DNA of 64,000 nucleotides, from the NCBI GenBank assembly GCA_963715255.1, contig CAVQRN010000013.1, forward strand, positions 101,613 through 165,612, in the 5' to 3' direction. The notes under the pieces were generated by a model. It was not told the DNA's origin, ran no database searches, and was given only the letters and a program-made list of their open reading frames with translations. Position 1 is the stretch's first letter, and each line of letters begins with the position of its first letter. Positions 26,251 through 33,892 of this stretch are shown piece after piece. Source of the DNA: JAHEEL01 sp963715255 (lineage in GTDB: Bacteria > Actinomycetota > Acidimicrobiia > Spongiisociales > UBA5794). A program made the translations under genes and the position numbers.

Positions 26251-28195
26251 CCGGCACGAGGAAGCCCAGTCGAACACGGAAGCGCCAGTGGCTTCTGAGA
26301 CGAACGGTCGAAGCTCAAAGCCCTCGGGCAGACGATTCTGGGTCATCGTTCTGGCCATCGTGATCGGGATCGTCGTCTACGCCTACGCCTTCGAGACCAC
26401 CGGCGTCAACCTCGACGAGATCCAAGACGAGACTCGTCAGGCGTCGCTTGTGCGCATCCTGCGCGCCGTCGCGCACCCTGATCTCCTCACGTATGAAGCC
26501 GTCGACACCAATCTCGACATCCAATTCATGTCGCCGTGCCCGCCCGGTGGATTCACACCCGAGGAGTCCGACGCCGGTGGCCCCCAGATCACCGTTGCCC
26601 CGTCGTGCGTCGAACCGGGTGGTGACATCACCGTTGCCGGCTCCGGATTCGACGCGAACCGCCGTGGTGACCTCCTCTACATCGCCACGTCCGGCGTCGA
26701 GATCAGGCTCGGAGACTTCCTGACCGACACGGACGGGCAGTTCACCGAGGTCGTCAGCACGAGGGAGCGGTCGAGTGACGAGCCCCAGACCATCAGGGCC
26801 GTGACCGCGGTCACGGTCGGGTCCATCTTCAACTGGCAACGTGTGCCCACGGGAGTGATCGACGCGAAGACGGGAGAAGAGGTGATCGTCACCTCACCGC
26901 GCATCTCAGACACCGCTTGGGACACCTGGGACAAGATCATCGAGACGGTGTTCCTCGCGTTTATCGCCACCACGATTGGCACCCTCATCGCCATCCCCCT
27001 CAGCTTCTTCGCCGCCCGAAATCTCATGAAGGACATCGCTGTGCCCCTCATGGCCCTCACCTCCGGTGTCCTCTTCGGCATGATCGGGATCGGCGCCGGT
27101 CTGATCATGCTGCGAATGACCCGCAGAGCATCCGAGTCATTCACCGGCTCGACCTGGGTCGCCCTCGTGGTGCTCGTGGCCTTGCTCGCCGCCGTCTGGT
27201 TCGCCGTTCGATGGGCCATGCCTCAAGCCGAGGAGGACCAACCCCCCACGTGTGTCCGCGTCACGCGGCTCGCCGTCGTCGCGGCCGCAACGATCGGCGT
27301 CGTCATTTCGTTGTTCCTGCTCGCTTCAATCATGAGCGACATCGGTGGATGGCTCGGCGATCACCTGGGTCCGCTGACATTCCTCGGCCTCTTCGTGGAG
27401 AGTCTCGGAGACATCCTTCACCTGCTCGTCTCAGGCGGCGTCGCACTCGTGACCGGATTCGTCTTCATGTTCATCGGAACCCGGCTCGGCATGGCGCTTC
27501 GGAAACGGCTCCCGGAGGCGGCCATCCAACCGGTGAATACCTTGCTCGCTGTGATCGCCGGGATGGCAGCTGCCGTACTGCTCGCCCAAAGCATTGCCTG
27601 GCTGTACGAGATAACCGATCCGGCCAAGACGCTGTGGTGGCCCGCGCTCGTGGGTGGACTGCTCGGCCTCGGAGGTGCGTTCCTCGCACGCGGCAAGGAA
27701 TCGGTCGGCATCGGGCTCTCGGTCTACTACTTCGCCAGGACCGTGTTCAACGCGATTCGCGCAATCGAGCCACTGGTGATGGTCATCATCTTCGTCGTCT
27801 GGGTGGGGCTCGGTGCGTTCGCTGGTTCGATCGCCTTGGCCCTTCACACGACGGCGGCGCTCGCGAAGCTCTACTCGGAGCAGGTCGAGAGCATCAACAC
27901 CGGCCCGATCGAGGCGATCAAGGCCACTGGAGCGACACGAATGCAGACGATCATCTACGCGGTGGCACCTCAGATCGTCCCGCCCTACATCTCATTCACG
28001 ATGTATCGCTGGGACATCAACGTGCGCATGTCGACGATCATCGGGTTCGCCGGCGGCGGTGGGATCGGGTTCCTCCTCCAGCAGAACATCAACCTGCTCA
28101 ACTACCGGGCGGCGGCGGTACAGATGCTGGCAATCGCCATCGTGGTAGCGTCGATGGACTACCTCAGCTCACGACTCCGTGAACACGTCGTCTGA
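26243..28195 (+). CDS. phnE: PhnE-type ABC permease, enlarged by two insertions
   Basis: 650 residues, over twice the usual ~270. The TTG at 26243, with GGAGG 9 nt upstream, is the likely start. After TM1 (~33-50) comes an extracytoplasmic stretch (~51-220) with an IPT/Ig-like part (SCVEPGGDITVAGSGFD, then LTDTDGQF). Canonical PhnE begins at ~222 (WDKIIETVFLAFIATTIGT, FFAARN), is interrupted at ~265-490 by about six extra membrane segments, and resumes at SVYYFARTVFNAIRAIEP with the permease EAA-loop GPIEAIKATGA. The frame is open throughout with uniform codon use, so it is a real fusion rather than an error. Confidence 0.87.
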   Translation: MADRHEEAQSNTEAPVASETNGRSSKPSGRRFWVIVLAIVIGIVVYAYAFETTGVNLDEIQDETRQASLVRILRAVAHPDLLTYEAVDTNLDIQFMSPCPPGGFTPEESDAGGPQITVAPSCVEPGGDITVAGSGFDANRRGDLLYIATSGVEIRLGDFLTDTDGQFTEVVSTRERSSDEPQTIRAVTAVTVGSIFNWQRVPTGVIDAKTGEEVIVTSPRISDTAWDTWDKIIETVFLAFIATTIGTLIAIPLSFFAARNLMKDIAVPLMALTSGVLFGMIGIGAGLIMLRMTRRASESFTGSTWVALVVLVALLAAVWFAVRWAMPQAEEDQPPTCVRVTRLAVVAAATIGVVISLFLLASIMSDIGGWLGDHLGPLTFLGLFVESLGDILHLLVSGGVALVTGFVFMFIGTRLGMALRKRLPEAAIQPVNTLLAVIAGMAAAVLLAQSIAWLYEITDPAKTLWWPALVGGLLGLGGAFLARGKESVGIGLSVYYFARTVFNAIRAIEPLVMVIIFVVWVGLGAFAGSIALALHTTAALAKLYSEQVESINTGPIEAIKATGATRMQTIIYAVAPQIVPPYISFTMYRWDINVRMSTIIGFAGGGGIGFLLQQNINLLNYRAAAVQMLAIAIVVASMDYLSSRLREHVV

Positions 28196-28197
28196 CG

Positions 28198-29196
28198 ATG
28201 AGTCTCTTCCGTCTCCGGACGCGAGGGGCGGCGGAACTCCTCGAGCGAGAGTTCCTTGCACCAGGTGCGACCCTCTCCGCGAACGCTTCTGACCGTGCCG
28301 TACCGGAGGAACCGGATCCGTGGAGGACTGCATTCGAGCGCGACCGGGACCGGATTCTGCACTCCAAGGCGTTCCGACGACTGAAGCACAAGACTCAGGT
28401 CTTCATGAACCCGGAGGGCGACCACTACGTCACCCGCCTCACCCATACCCTCCAGGTCACGCAGGTCGGCGGCGCCATTGCGCGGTCTCTCAGTCTCAAT
28501 GAGGCCCTGACGGAGGCGATCTGTCTCGGCCATGACGTTGGTCACTCCCCGTTCGGGCACACCGGTGAGGATGCGCTGAGCGAGTTTGTCGAGGACGAAT
28601 GGCGGCACTCGGATCAGTCCGTACGAATCTTCGAAGTGCTCGAACCTCTGAACCTGACATCGGAAGTCCTCGACGGCGTGCGAGCCCATTCATGGAAGGT
28701 TGAGACTCCCGCCCGAACCCCAGAAGGCGCCATCGTCCGATTCGCCGACCGTATCGCCTATCTCGCCCACGACGGACTCGACGCTATTCGCGCCGGTGTT
28801 CTTCTGCCCTCTGACTTCCCCGGTCCGGTGCTCGAGACCCTCGGTGAACCTGGGCGCGAGTGGATCGGTGCAATGATCGCGTCCGTAGTCGAGACGTCCA
28901 TGGAGCGCGACGAAATCGCCATGGACGACCGCATACTCGACGTCATGCTCGAACTCCGGGATTTCATGTTCGAACATGTCTACCTGAGATCAGACATCGA
29001 GCCGCAGCGCATACGTGCCAGAGAGATCGTCAGGAACCTCGTCGATTACTACGTCGCTCACGATTGGGAGATCCCAGACACCTACCGGCACGACGATGCC
29101 GACCCGCTGACACAGGTGATCGACTTCGTAGCGGGTATGACCGACCGCTACGCCATAGGCCGCCACGACGAGCTGTTCAGACCACAGTTGTTCTAG
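28198..29196 (+). CDS. dgt: Deoxyguanosinetriphosphate triphosphohydrolase-like protein
   Basis: 332 residues. HD-domain motifs are complete: THTLQV, LGHDVGHSPFGHTGE and a later FADRIAYLAHD. SamHD1/dGTPase relatives split dNTPs into nucleoside and triphosphate and tune dNTP pools. The length matches the short bacterial dGTPase-like group. ATG is 2 nt past the phnE stop. Confidence 0.92.
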   Translation: MSLFRLRTRGAAELLEREFLAPGATLSANASDRAVPEEPDPWRTAFERDRDRILHSKAFRRLKHKTQVFMNPEGDHYVTRLTHTLQVTQVGGAIARSLSLNEALTEAICLGHDVGHSPFGHTGEDALSEFVEDEWRHSDQSVRIFEVLEPLNLTSEVLDGVRAHSWKVETPARTPEGAIVRFADRIAYLAHDGLDAIRAGVLLPSDFPGPVLETLGEPGREWIGAMIASVVETSMERDEIAMDDRILDVMLELRDFMFEHVYLRSDIEPQRIRAREIVRNLVDYYVAHDWEIPDTYRHDDADPLTQVIDFVAGMTDRYAIGRHDELFRPQLF

Positions 29197-29198
29197 GC

Positions 29199-29246
29199 GA
29201 CAGCTGTCAGCTGCTACTTGTCAGCGCTGCTACTACCGCTAGTACT
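29199..29246. repeat. Diverged octamer array at convergent gene ends
   Basis: Six 8-bp units in phase: gacagctg, tcagctgc, tacttgtc, agcgctgc, tactaccg, ctagtact. It begins 3 nt after the dGTPase stop and encodes the last ~12 codons and the stop of the minus-strand membrane protein. The first unit equals that of the 19598 array. Confidence 0.6.
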
Positions 29247-29626
29247 GCAAGATTCGCCAGCGTCCATACCAGGGCGATCGTGGTGTAGCGACGCAGCCAG
29301 CGGCCCCATGTTTCTGAGCGGACGGCGAGCGCCGTACCGAGCACGTACCAGAGAGGCAAGCTGGTCACGGCGCCGAAGACAACGACGGTGGTTCGTGACA
29401 CGTCGATGAAATCGAGGGACAGGAACCACGACGTCGGCAGTGCGATAACGAGCATCACCGCCGCGATGAAGCTCGAAGCGATTCCCTGCAGGCCGCCGGC
29501 CCTTCGTGGCCCGACGGCGAGCGCCATCACCACCATCACGATCGGATACGACAGTGCCATCAGCCCGGCCGTCGTCCGTCCAACCGTGGTCCGGCGCGGT
29601 GCGAAGGAAACCCTATCTGAAGCCAT
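29207..29626 (-). CDS. Four-segment membrane protein, unknown function
   Basis: 139 residues: a basic N terminus (ASDRVSFAPRRTTVGRTT) and four hydrophobic segments (~20-38, 47-67, 80-98, 113-134), with SWFLSLDFIDVSRT between the second and third. Ends in TSSS, encoded by an octamer array. No family recognised. Convergent with the dGTPase gene; its neighbour on the other side (29787) is divergent. Confidence 0.6.
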   Translation of the reverse strand: MASDRVSFAPRRTTVGRTTAGLMALSYPIVMVVMALAVGPRRAGGLQGIASSFIAAVMLVIALPTSWFLSLDFIDVSRTTVVVFGAVTSLPLWYVLGTALAVRSETWGRWLRRYTTIALVWTLANLAVLAVVAALTSSS

Positions 29627-29786
29627 GCGTCTCTCGATGCGACATCATCCCAACAGTACCTCTCACGCACCAGTTCCGCCCTCGGTCCGAGCCCCCATCC
29701 GGTTGGCGGACGGTCCCGAAATCGCGTCTTCCAGGACATTCTCGTTTGGCGAGTATTCACCCTCCGGGTCTAGCCTGAACTACTGA

Positions 29787-30932
29787 ATGCTCCCATCGAA
29801 ACAGATCGCGCCGATCATCCTCTTGCTCGTCCTCGCGCTGCTCGCGATCGCCCCCATTTCCGCAAGCGCCCAAACGAAGGCCGAGGTCGAGAACGCCCAA
29901 GCCGCTCAGGACCGAGCCTATCAGGAGCTGATCGAGGCCAACCAAGCCGTCGGCGAAGCGATCTCCGAACTTGAGGGCATCATGGCCGAGCTCCAGGAGC
30001 TCAACTACACGATCACGCGGCTCGATCGCAAGATCACCGAGTTCGACGAGCAGGTCGAGAGTCTCCGCGCCTCTGCACAGGAGCTGGTCGTCGAGGCGTA
30101 TACGAACTCCGGGACGGGTCTCGTCACGGCTGCGTTCACCGCCGGCTCGATCCAGGATCTACTCACCAGCCAGACGCTCATCGATCATGCCACCGAACGC
30201 GATCTTGCGTCGCTCGATCTTCTCACCGCCGTCAACCGGGAGAACGATCGCCTCAAGGTCGAGATCGCCGAGAAGCGAGCCGAGGTGGAGGTCCTGGAAG
30301 AACAGCAAACGGTCGTCGTAGAACGTCTCTCGGCCGAGAGGGAGAAGGCCGATCGGGTCCTCGCCGAGGCTCAGGAGAAGTACAAAGACGCCTACGACAG
30401 GTATCAAGCCGAACTCCGCCGACTGGCCGAAGAAGCTGCCCGGCGCGCACGAGAAGAGGCCGCACGGCAACAGGCCGCGAACAACTCGTCGGGCGCTGCC
30501 AGGAGCAGTGCCGCCGCCGGTCTTCCTGCTTCGAACACCTCCGGCGTCGCGTGCCCGGTCGCCGGAAGCACGTGGTTCATCGACACCTGGGGCGCCCCGC
30601 GTCCCGGTGGACGGACACACAAGGGTGTCGACATGTCCGGAGCGATGGGAACGTCCCTCGTCGCGATGAACTCCGGCACCGTACGACTCAACTGGCACTC
30701 GGACGGCGGTCGTCAGGTCTACGTCTACGCCGACGACGGCAACTTCTACTACTACGCACACCTGAGTGGGTACGCCGCCGGCCTGACAAACGGCCAGCGA
30801 GTGAGCAAGGGACAACTCATCGGCTACATGGGAGCGACGGGGAATGCCTCGACCTCCCACCTGCATCTCGGCATGGGGCGAATCGGTGGCGCCTACGTAA
30901 ACCCCTACCCAACGGTCCGCCGCGTCTGTTGA
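29787..30932 (+). CDS. Exported M23 (EnvC/LytM-type) peptidase
   Basis: 381 residues. Signal peptide ends at SASAQ (~29). A long coiled coil (~30-235) contains NYTITRLDRKITEFDEQVES and a basic, Ala-rich end. A short Ser/Ala linker leads to the M23 domain (~255-381) with HKGVDMSG and HLHLGMG zinc motifs. It shares domain order and near-identical local motifs (FIDTWGAPR, HKGVDMS, YYYAHL) with the protein at 1025-2338, but the Thr-rich linker is replaced. Likely a cell-wall hydrolase working in division or separation. TAGCCT lies 10 nt upstream of the ATG. Confidence 0.9.
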   Translation: MLPSKQIAPIILLLVLALLAIAPISASAQTKAEVENAQAAQDRAYQELIEANQAVGEAISELEGIMAELQELNYTITRLDRKITEFDEQVESLRASAQELVVEAYTNSGTGLVTAAFTAGSIQDLLTSQTLIDHATERDLASLDLLTAVNRENDRLKVEIAEKRAEVEVLEEQQTVVVERLSAEREKADRVLAEAQEKYKDAYDRYQAELRRLAEEAARRAREEAARQQAANNSSGAARSSAAAGLPASNTSGVACPVAGSTWFIDTWGAPRPGGRTHKGVDMSGAMGTSLVAMNSGTVRLNWHSDGGRQVYVYADDGNFYYYAHLSGYAAGLTNGQRVSKGQLIGYMGATGNASTSHLHLGMGRIGGAYVNPYPTVRRVC

Positions 30933-31077
30933 TGACGACGCCGCAGACGTCCGTCGTCCAGCGCGAAGTGTCGCTCTTCACACCAGCAGCCGCCGGAAGC
31001 CGGCAGTCGGTAGCCGGGCGCTCATGGCTCACCTCCCTGACGAGTGAGGGCACGGGTCCCGGTACTCTGACTTCCCC

Positions 31078-32001
31078 ATGCCTCCCCTCATCCACGCACG
31101 CGGTCTCACGAAGCGATTCGGCGACTTCACTGCGGTGGACGGGATCGACTTTGCCGTCGCCGAGGGTGAGTCGTTCGGGTTCCTCGGTCCGAATGGTGCC
31201 GGCAAGACCTCGACGATGCGGATGATCGGCGCCGTCAGCCCGATCACCGAAGGAACACTCTCCGTCCTCGGCCTCGATCCCGAGCACCAGGGTCCTCAGC
31301 TCCGTTCCCGGCTTGGTGTCGTGCCACAAGAGGACAACCTCGATGAGGAACTCACCGTCTTCGACAACTTGATGATGTACGGACGCTACTTCGACTTGTC
31401 GCGGGCCGTTATCAGGGAGCGAATCGATGAGCTCCTCGCGTTCGTCCAACTCACTGAGAAGCGCCACTCCAAGGTAGATGCTCTGTCTGGCGGGATGAAG
31501 CGGCGCCTGACCATCGCGAGGGGCCTCATCAACGAGCCCGATCTCCTCATCCTGGATGAACCCACCACCGGTCTCGACCCGCAAGCGCGCCATGTCCTCT
31601 GGGACCGCCTCTACCGTCTCAAGCAACAGGGTGTGACCCTGATCATCACCACGCACTACATGGACGAAGCCGAGCAACTCTGCGACCGCCTCGTTGTCAT
31701 GGACAAGGCAAAGATCGTCGCTGAGGGATCGCCACGGGCACTCATCGAGCAGTACGCCCCGCGCGAAGTCGTCGAAGTGCGCTTCCCCGCAGGCGTGCTC
31801 GACGACGTCGCCGATCGATTCGAGGATCTCGCTTCCCGCACGGAGGTGCTCGCCGATCGCGCCTTGTTCTACACGGACGACGCCGAGGAGACGATCGCGG
31901 GCATCGCAGCTGCTGGTCTCGAACCCGAGACGATCTTGGCCAGGAGATCGTCCCTCGAGGACGTGTTCCTCCGCCTCACCGGCCGTTCCCTCATCGATTG
32001 A
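31078..32001 (+). CDS. ABC-2 type exporter ATPase (NodI/DrrA-like)
   Basis: 307 residues. Walker A GPNGAGKTS, Q-loop VPQEDNLDEELTV, signature LSGGMKRRLTIARGL, Walker B LLILDEPTTGLDPQ and H-loop TTHYMDEAE. The extra C-terminal ~85 residues match the DUF4162-like regulatory tail of NodI/DrrA ATPases. Two permeases follow with overlapping junctions. The substrate could be a lipid-linked polymer or a hydrophobic drug and is not evident. Confidence 0.92.
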   Translation: MPPLIHARGLTKRFGDFTAVDGIDFAVAEGESFGFLGPNGAGKTSTMRMIGAVSPITEGTLSVLGLDPEHQGPQLRSRLGVVPQEDNLDEELTVFDNLMMYGRYFDLSRAVIRERIDELLAFVQLTEKRHSKVDALSGGMKRRLTIARGLINEPDLLILDEPTTGLDPQARHVLWDRLYRLKQQGVTLIITTHYMDEAEQLCDRLVVMDKAKIVAEGSPRALIEQYAPREVVEVRFPAGVLDDVADRFEDLASRTEVLADRALFYTDDAEETIAGIAAAGLEPETILARRSSLEDVFLRLTGRSLID

Positions 32002-32778
32002 TGGCGACACCGCTTCCTTTCCGTGTCTTCGAGTCAGAGGCCAGGGTGTACCGCCGCACCTGGCGTGGTTCGGTGATCTCGAGTTTCCTCAACCCGGTCC
32101 TGTACCTCGCCGCGATGGGCGTCGGGCTCGGATCACTCGTCGACCAGAACCTCCCCGGCGGCATCGAGGGCGTCTCCTACCTCACGTTCCTCGCTCCAGG
32201 CCTCCTCGTCGCCAACGCGATGCAGACCGGCGCCGGTGAAGGCGCGTGGAAGGTCATGGCCGGCATCAAGTGGGCGAAGACCTACCACGCAAAACTTCGC
32301 GACGCCGGTCGGCGTGCCGAGCCTGGTTGCGGGGCACATGCTGTGGTCGGGAGCACGGGTGTTGATGGTTTCGGTCATCTTCGCAATGATCATGGCGGTA
32401 TTCCGGGTTGCTCCTCTCCTCCAATCCCTGCTAGCAGTGGGTCCCGCCCTCCTGGTTGGTCTTGCGATGGCGGCCGCGACGACGTCCTTCACTGCGAGGC
32501 TCGAGGAACCCACCGGTCTCCCCTTGTTCTTCCGGTTCGTTGTGATCCCGATGTTCCTGTTCTCGGGCGCGTTCTTTCCCATCACGCAGCTCCCCGGTTG
32601 GCTTCAGCCGATTGCTTTGGCGACACCGATGTACCACGGCGTCGAGCTGAGCAGGGCGATCGTGGTGGGAACCGAACCCGCCGTCACATGGTGGGTCAGC
32701 GTGCTGTATCTCGTCGCATGGATCGCGTTCGGTGCCGCCTTCGCGATCGCTCCGTTCCGGAAGCGGCTCACACCATGA
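32001..32778 (+). CDS. ABC-2 type permease, first subunit (frameshifted in this assembly)
   Basis: ATG at 32001 overlaps the ATPase stop (TGATG). The first frame reads SVISSFLNPVLYLAAMGVGLG and LTFLAPGLLVANAM, up to WAKTYHA. The remainder is one frame over: FATPVGVPSLVAGHMLW, FFRFVVIPMFLFSGAFFPI and a C-terminal TM pair. Dropping one A from AAAA at 32291-32294 gives YHANFATPVG and a continuous ~258-residue NodJ-like protein with six membrane segments. Confidence 0.87.
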
Positions 32779-33578
32779 CGACCGGCCACCTCATCTCCAG
32801 GGTCGTTCCACCGCTGCCGCGCCGGTGGCGAGGCCGCTATCTCGTGGAGCGGAACATCCTCTCCACCAAGTCGTTCTGGCCGGTCTTCCTCTCCGGGTTC
32901 TTCGAACCTGTCTTCTACCTCTTCGCCATCGGCGTCGGCATCGGACAACTCGCGGGCGACGTCGAGGTGGCAGGCATCCCGGTCGAGTACACGGCGTTCG
33001 TCGCACCGGCGATGCTGGCTGCGTCGGCCATGAACGGTGCCGTCTTCGAGTCGACCAACCTCTTCTTCAAACTGAAATACGGGAAGATCTACGACGGCGT
33101 CCTTGCGACCCCTCTCGAGGCCAAAGACGTGGCAACGGGCGAGATCGCGTGGGCCCTCGCTCGTGGAGCGCTGTACTCGGCTGCGTTCTTGGGTGTGATG
33201 GCCGTGATGGGCCTGGTCCTCTCCCCGTATGGCGTGCTCGCCTTCCCCGCGGCGATCCTCATCGGCTTTGCGTTCGGCGCCGTCGGTACCGCCGCGACGA
33301 CCTACATGCGAACCTGGCAGGACCTCGACCTCGTCACGCTCGTCACCCTCCCGTTGTTCCTGTTCTCCGCGACCTTCTATCCGATTGACGTCTACCCGGA
33401 GTTCATCCAGATCGTCACCTGGATCTCGCCGCTGTATCACGGTGTCATCCTGATCCGAGGCCTCACGCTCGGAATCCTCGAGTGGACGATGCTGATCAAC
33501 ATCGCCTACCTCACGGCCATGGGGGCCGTAGGTTCGTGGGTCACCAGCCGCCGCATCGGAAGTCTGCTCTTGAAATAG
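32775..33578 (+). CDS. ABC-2 type permease, second subunit
   Basis: 267 residues, six membrane segments, intact. NodJ-like marks: FWPVFLSGFFEPVFYLFAIG, the conserved KIYDGVLATPL and FLFSATFYPIDVYP. ATG overlaps the first permease stop (ATGA). The two permeases are about the same length and similar, so the exporter is probably a heterodimer. Confidence 0.91.
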   Translation: MTTGHLISRVVPPLPRRWRGRYLVERNILSTKSFWPVFLSGFFEPVFYLFAIGVGIGQLAGDVEVAGIPVEYTAFVAPAMLAASAMNGAVFESTNLFFKLKYGKIYDGVLATPLEAKDVATGEIAWALARGALYSAAFLGVMAVMGLVLSPYGVLAFPAAILIGFAFGAVGTAATTYMRTWQDLDLVTLVTLPLFLFSATFYPIDVYPEFIQIVTWISPLYHGVILIRGLTLGILEWTMLINIAYLTAMGAVGSWVTSRRIGSLLLK

Positions 33579-33595
33579 CCGATCGACGAAACGTG

Positions 33596-33622
33596 TTCCA
33601 CAAGAAGTGGAGGATTGATACT
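33596..33622 (+). promoter_or_regulatory. Candidate copper-gene promoter/operator
   Basis: An inverted repeat tccac-aagaa-gtgga (33597-33611) stands just before a -10-like gatact (33617-33622), between the permease stop and the copper chaperone start. No regulator gene (CsoR, CueR) is in the window, so its role is a guess from position. Confidence 0.25.
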
Positions 33623-33652
33623 CTCGATCCCGGAGCGACGAAGGAGATCACC

Positions 33653-33868
33653 GTGTCCACCAGAACATTGAACGTCCCCGAGATTTCGTGCGGACACTGC
33701 AAGTCATCGATCGAGGGTGCAGTGTCGCCCCTCGACGGGGTCGAGAAGGTCGAAGTTCACATCGAGGAGCGAACCGTCGATCTCGATTACGACGGTTCCG
33801 ACTCGACCTTTGAGGCAATCGTGGCCGCCATCGAGGAACAGGGCTACGCCGTTCCCGACCAGAACTGA
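33653..33868 (+). CDS. Copper chaperone, HMA domain (CopZ-like)
   Basis: 71 residues from the GTG at 33653, with AAGGAG 6 nt upstream. A single heavy-metal-associated ferredoxin-like fold with the CxxC motif SCGHCKSS after VPEIS. It should shuttle Cu(I) to the P-type ATPase encoded 24 nt downstream. The usual Met before the metal loop (MxCxxC) is replaced: EISCGHC. Confidence 0.9.
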   Translation: MSTRTLNVPEISCGHCKSSIEGAVSPLDGVEKVEVHIEERTVDLDYDGSDSTFEAIVAAIEEQGYAVPDQN

Positions 33869-33892
33869 ATCGGCCTCGACCGGAGCCCAACG

